A DNA stretch of 64,000 nt from Gemmatimonadaceae bacterium. GTDB taxonomy: Bacteria > Gemmatimonadota > Gemmatimonadetes > Gemmatimonadales > Gemmatimonadaceae. The notes under the pieces were generated by a model, which made no database searches, had not been told where the DNA came from, and worked only from the letters and a program-made list of their open reading frames with translations. Position 1 is the stretch's first letter, and each line of letters opens with the position of its first letter. Location of the stretch: contig JAICWO010000012.1 in NCBI GenBank assembly GCA_025934775.1, positions 1 through 64,000 of the forward strand, in the 5' to 3' direction. Positions 62,174 through 64,000 of this stretch are shown here, one piece after another. Both the position numbers and the translations under genes were made by a program.

Positions 62174-63262
62174 TCAGGGCGCCGCGAGGAACTTGCCAAT
62201 CGTGGTATTCAAAAACGCCAAATCCTCCGCGCTCGCCCCCGCGCCCGCCGGGTGCCCCCACAACGACGGGATCGGCGCGAACTGGACGCGCGGAATGAAC
62301 TGCTCCTCGTAGCGCGCGTCCGTGATCGGAAAGTACATGTCGGTCGCCGACGGCATGTACAGGAACGGCACCTTGATCGAGCGCAGCGCGGCTTCGATGT
62401 CGCCGTTGAACCCGGGCGTCTTGCCGACGTCATGCTGCTCCCACGTCCGCGCCTGAAGAATCATGTCGTTCGCGTCGCCGCCGGGGATGAAGTTGTGCCG
62501 GAAGCGATCGAGAAACTGATCGAGCGTCGTCCCGGGCGGCACCTGCGTCTTCCACAGCTCACGGTGCCACCACTCCTGCGAGTAGAGCCAACCGGCCCAC
62601 ACCATCCCGAACGCCGACAGCCCGGCCGCCGGCTCCGCGGTGTAGTCGCCGTGATTGAAGGTCGGATCGGCTTCGAGCGCCGCGATCTGCCCTTCCAGGC
62701 GCACGATCCCGTGATCGTACGTCTTTGCCGTGCCTGACGTCGCGACGATGCGATCGGCGAAGTCCGGGTAGCTCACCGCCCACTGAAACGCCTGCTGCGC
62801 GCCCATCGAGAATCCGATGATCGCGCGCAGATGCCTGATCCCGAGATCCTGCATCAGCAGTCGATGCACGGCCTCGACGTTGTCGCGAATGGTCGTGACC
62901 GGAAAGCGCGGACCATGATAGGGCTCCGGCGTGTTGCTGGGACTCGATGAATGTCCGTTGCCAAAGAGCTCCGTCGCGACGAGATAGAGCTTCGTCGTGT
63001 CGAGTGCGCGACCGGGGCCGATGAGCCACTCGTAGCCGTGGTGATTGGCCATGTAATGCGATGGTAACAGCACCGCGTTGTCGTGCGCGGCGTTGAGATG
63101 GCCGTACGTGCCGTAGACGATGTGGGCTTTGGGAAGGACGACGCCGCTCTCCGTCCGAAAATCGTCGATGACGAACTCGTGATGCTCCGCGTGATCGACA
63201 CGCTGGGCGCTGAGGGCGGACGCGCCAAAGACGACCGCGGCGACGGCGACGAGTGAACGCAT
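62174..63262 (-). CDS. Exported alpha/beta hydrolase of the MetX-like family
   Basis: A 362-residue protein with a signal peptide ending S-A-L-S-A-Q. The fold is that of homoserine O-acetyltransferase-like hydrolases: V-Y-G-T-Y-G-H-L-N-A, nucleophile elbow G-F-S-M-G-A-Q-Q, catalytic aspartate in S-A-T-D-M-Y-F-P and histidine in W-G-H-P-A-G. A secreted copy is unlikely to make O-acetylhomoserine, so an esterase-like role is more probable. Confidence 0.88.
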   Translation of the reverse strand: MRSLVAVAAVVFGASALSAQRVDHAEHHEFVIDDFRTESGVVLPKAHIVYGTYGHLNAAHDNAVLLPSHYMANHHGYEWLIGPGRALDTTKLYLVATELFGNGHSSSPSNTPEPYHGPRFPVTTIRDNVEAVHRLLMQDLGIRHLRAIIGFSMGAQQAFQWAVSYPDFADRIVATSGTAKTYDHGIVRLEGQIAALEADPTFNHGDYTAEPAAGLSAFGMVWAGWLYSQEWWHRELWKTQVPPGTTLDQFLDRFRHNFIPGGDANDMILQARTWEQHDVGKTPGFNGDIEAALRSIKVPFLYMPSATDMYFPITDARYEEQFIPRVQFAPIPSLWGHPAGAGASAEDLAFLNTTIGKFLAAP

Positions 63263-63369
63263 GGTGGCTTGAGGAAGGGTGAAGTGAAAGTGCCCGGCTC
63301 CGGCCGGGGGCGCTAGCCGGCCGCGGGTGATCTGCGGGTGATCCGCGGGAGCCGTGCTGGGAGCTCCCC

Positions 63370-63399
63370 TTGCCACCAGCCTCCCGGGGGCCATGATAT
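63370..63399 (+). promoter_or_regulatory. Candidate promoter of the right-edge gene
   Basis: TTGCCA (63370-63375) and TGATAT (63394-63399) are separated by 18 nt. Transcription would begin about 24 nt before the ATG at 63430. Both hexamers are imperfect, so the call is tentative. Confidence 0.35.
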
Positions 63400-63429
63400 A
63401 GCCAAACCGAAACTCCCCCCGGAGGCTGC

Positions 63430-64000
63430 ATGTCGCCCGACGTCCGCACGTCTACGCACGGCCCTCTCACGCCCGCGAACGCTTTCCTCAATAACGAAGA
63501 AACGCTCCGCAAGGCATTCGACGCCGAGTACGCGTCCTCGATCGAGAACGCGCGCGCGCAGCTCGGCGACGCGCAGGTGTTGGCGCCGCGCGTCGTCGAA
63601 ACGGCGTTCATCAACGTCTGGCAGCAGCGCGCAACGATCGCCACGCACGACCAGTTCAAGAAGGTGCTCCAGGACGAGGTGCACCACGGGGCCGCGCGCG
63701 CGTTGAGCCGCCGCGCCGCCGCGCAGCGCTTCAACAGCGGCGGCCGCGATGATCGCACCATGACCGGCACGCATCAGGCGTCCGGCGAAGCGACGGCCGA
63801 ACAGTCGTGGTCGCAGATCACCCGCACGATTCGCGGGGAAGGGCACACGGCCGACGCGCACAAGGAGGCGGCTACCACGTCGCGGCGCGAAGCGGTCGCG
63901 CACATGAAGGGCGTCGCGAAAGGACGCAGTTGGACCGTTCCGATTCTCATCGGCATCATCGCGCTCGCGTTGTCCATCGGCGGCGTGATCTACGTCGACC
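63430..64000 (+). CDS. Sigma-region-2-like domain with membrane segment (truncated by the window)
   Basis: The gene starts at ATG 63430 after GGAGG and runs off the window's right edge with 190 codons visible. About residues 25-100 resemble an ECF sigma region 2 (V-V-E-T-A-F-I-N-V-W-Q-Q-R, then F-K-K-V-L-Q-D-E-V-H-H-G-A-A-R). After a polar linker, a hydrophobic helix begins near residue 174 (V-P-I-L-I-G-I-I-A-L-A-L-S-I-G-G-V-I). No region 4 is seen in the part present. It may be a membrane-bound sigma-like regulator, but the match is weak and the C-terminus is missing. Confidence 0.6.
   Translation, partial: MSPDVRTSTHGPLTPANAFLNNEETLRKAFDAEYASSIENARAQLGDAQVLAPRVVETAFINVWQQRATIATHDQFKKVLQDEVHHGAARALSRRAAAQRFNSGGRDDRTMTGTHQASGEATAEQSWSQITRTIRGEGHTADAHKEAATTSRREAVAHMKGVAKGRSWTVPILIGIIALALSIGGVIYVD

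Noticed and set aside
1-64000. tRNA, rRNA or transposase genes
   Set aside because: Gaps between genes were inspected and none showed a cloverleaf, rRNA segment or transposase motif. A small or divergent RNA could still be missed by eye.

Overview
The window is GC-rich DNA, roughly two thirds G+C by eye, with strong GC bias at third codon positions. It is packed with chromosomal genes on both strands. No plasmid, phage, transposase, rRNA, tRNA or CRISPR feature was recognised. The gene mix suggests a member of Gemmatimonadota, with Acidobacteriota as the alternative. It includes Hanks-type kinases with C-terminal membrane and TPR regions, two PadR plus ADOP-type permease modules, M13 and S9 peptidases, many secreted proteins ending their signal peptides in A-Q, Big_2-domain lipoproteins and DUF4382 proteins. 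The taxonomic call is an inference from gene content; no marker gene is present.

Layout. 1-3.3 kb: a small hypothetical protein, a CxxCH secreted protein and an exported alpha/beta hydrolase, with a palindromic element and tandem repeats between them. 3.5-12.5 kb: two Ser/Thr kinases around a SNF2 helicase and a proline-rich lipoprotein. 12.7-17.6 kb (minus): a tight six-gene cluster of zinc-ribbon, GYF, CsgG-like and glycine-zipper envelope proteins. It is divergent from a 1339-residue fusion of a SARP-type regulator, an AAA ATPase, a membrane segment and a beta-propeller (17.8-21.8 kb). 22.8-24.7 kb: a TFIIB-type zinc-ribbon protein with an SPFH-GYF protein. 25.4-37.6 kb: hydrolases and peptidases (M13, amidohydrolase, aldo/keto reductase, a membrane-embedded hydrolase, prolyl oligopeptidase, DinB, beta-propeller). 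37.9-40 kb: a membrane protein plus a DUF2235 hydrolase. 40.5-43.6 kb and 57.4-60.5 kb: PadR-ADOP modules. 43.6-51.8 kb: PQQ-type propeller, SPW protein, a TonB receptor with a small Met/His/Cys-rich protein, nitroreductase, and a Big_2 HExxH lipoprotein. 52.7-55.0 kb (minus): ECF sigma factor, membrane protein with CBM48, and exported CBM48 protein, all overlapping. 55.2-64 kb: DUF4382 lipoprotein, a BtuF-like protein, small exported and membrane proteins, a MetX-like hydrolase, and a truncated sigma-like membrane protein at the right edge.

Several signal-transduction units look like outside-to-inside sensors: a cytoplasmic regulatory domain, a membrane segment and an exported propeller, TPR or carbohydrate-binding domain. 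The most interesting are the SARP-propeller protein with its divergent zinc-ribbon/GYF/CsgG cluster and the sigma/CBM48 operon. At DNA level, a repeated hairpin element (three copies, stem preserved by compensatory changes) and short AT-rich codon islands inside many long genes stand out. All coordinates and motifs were read by eye; no homology search was run, so family names rest on motif recognition.
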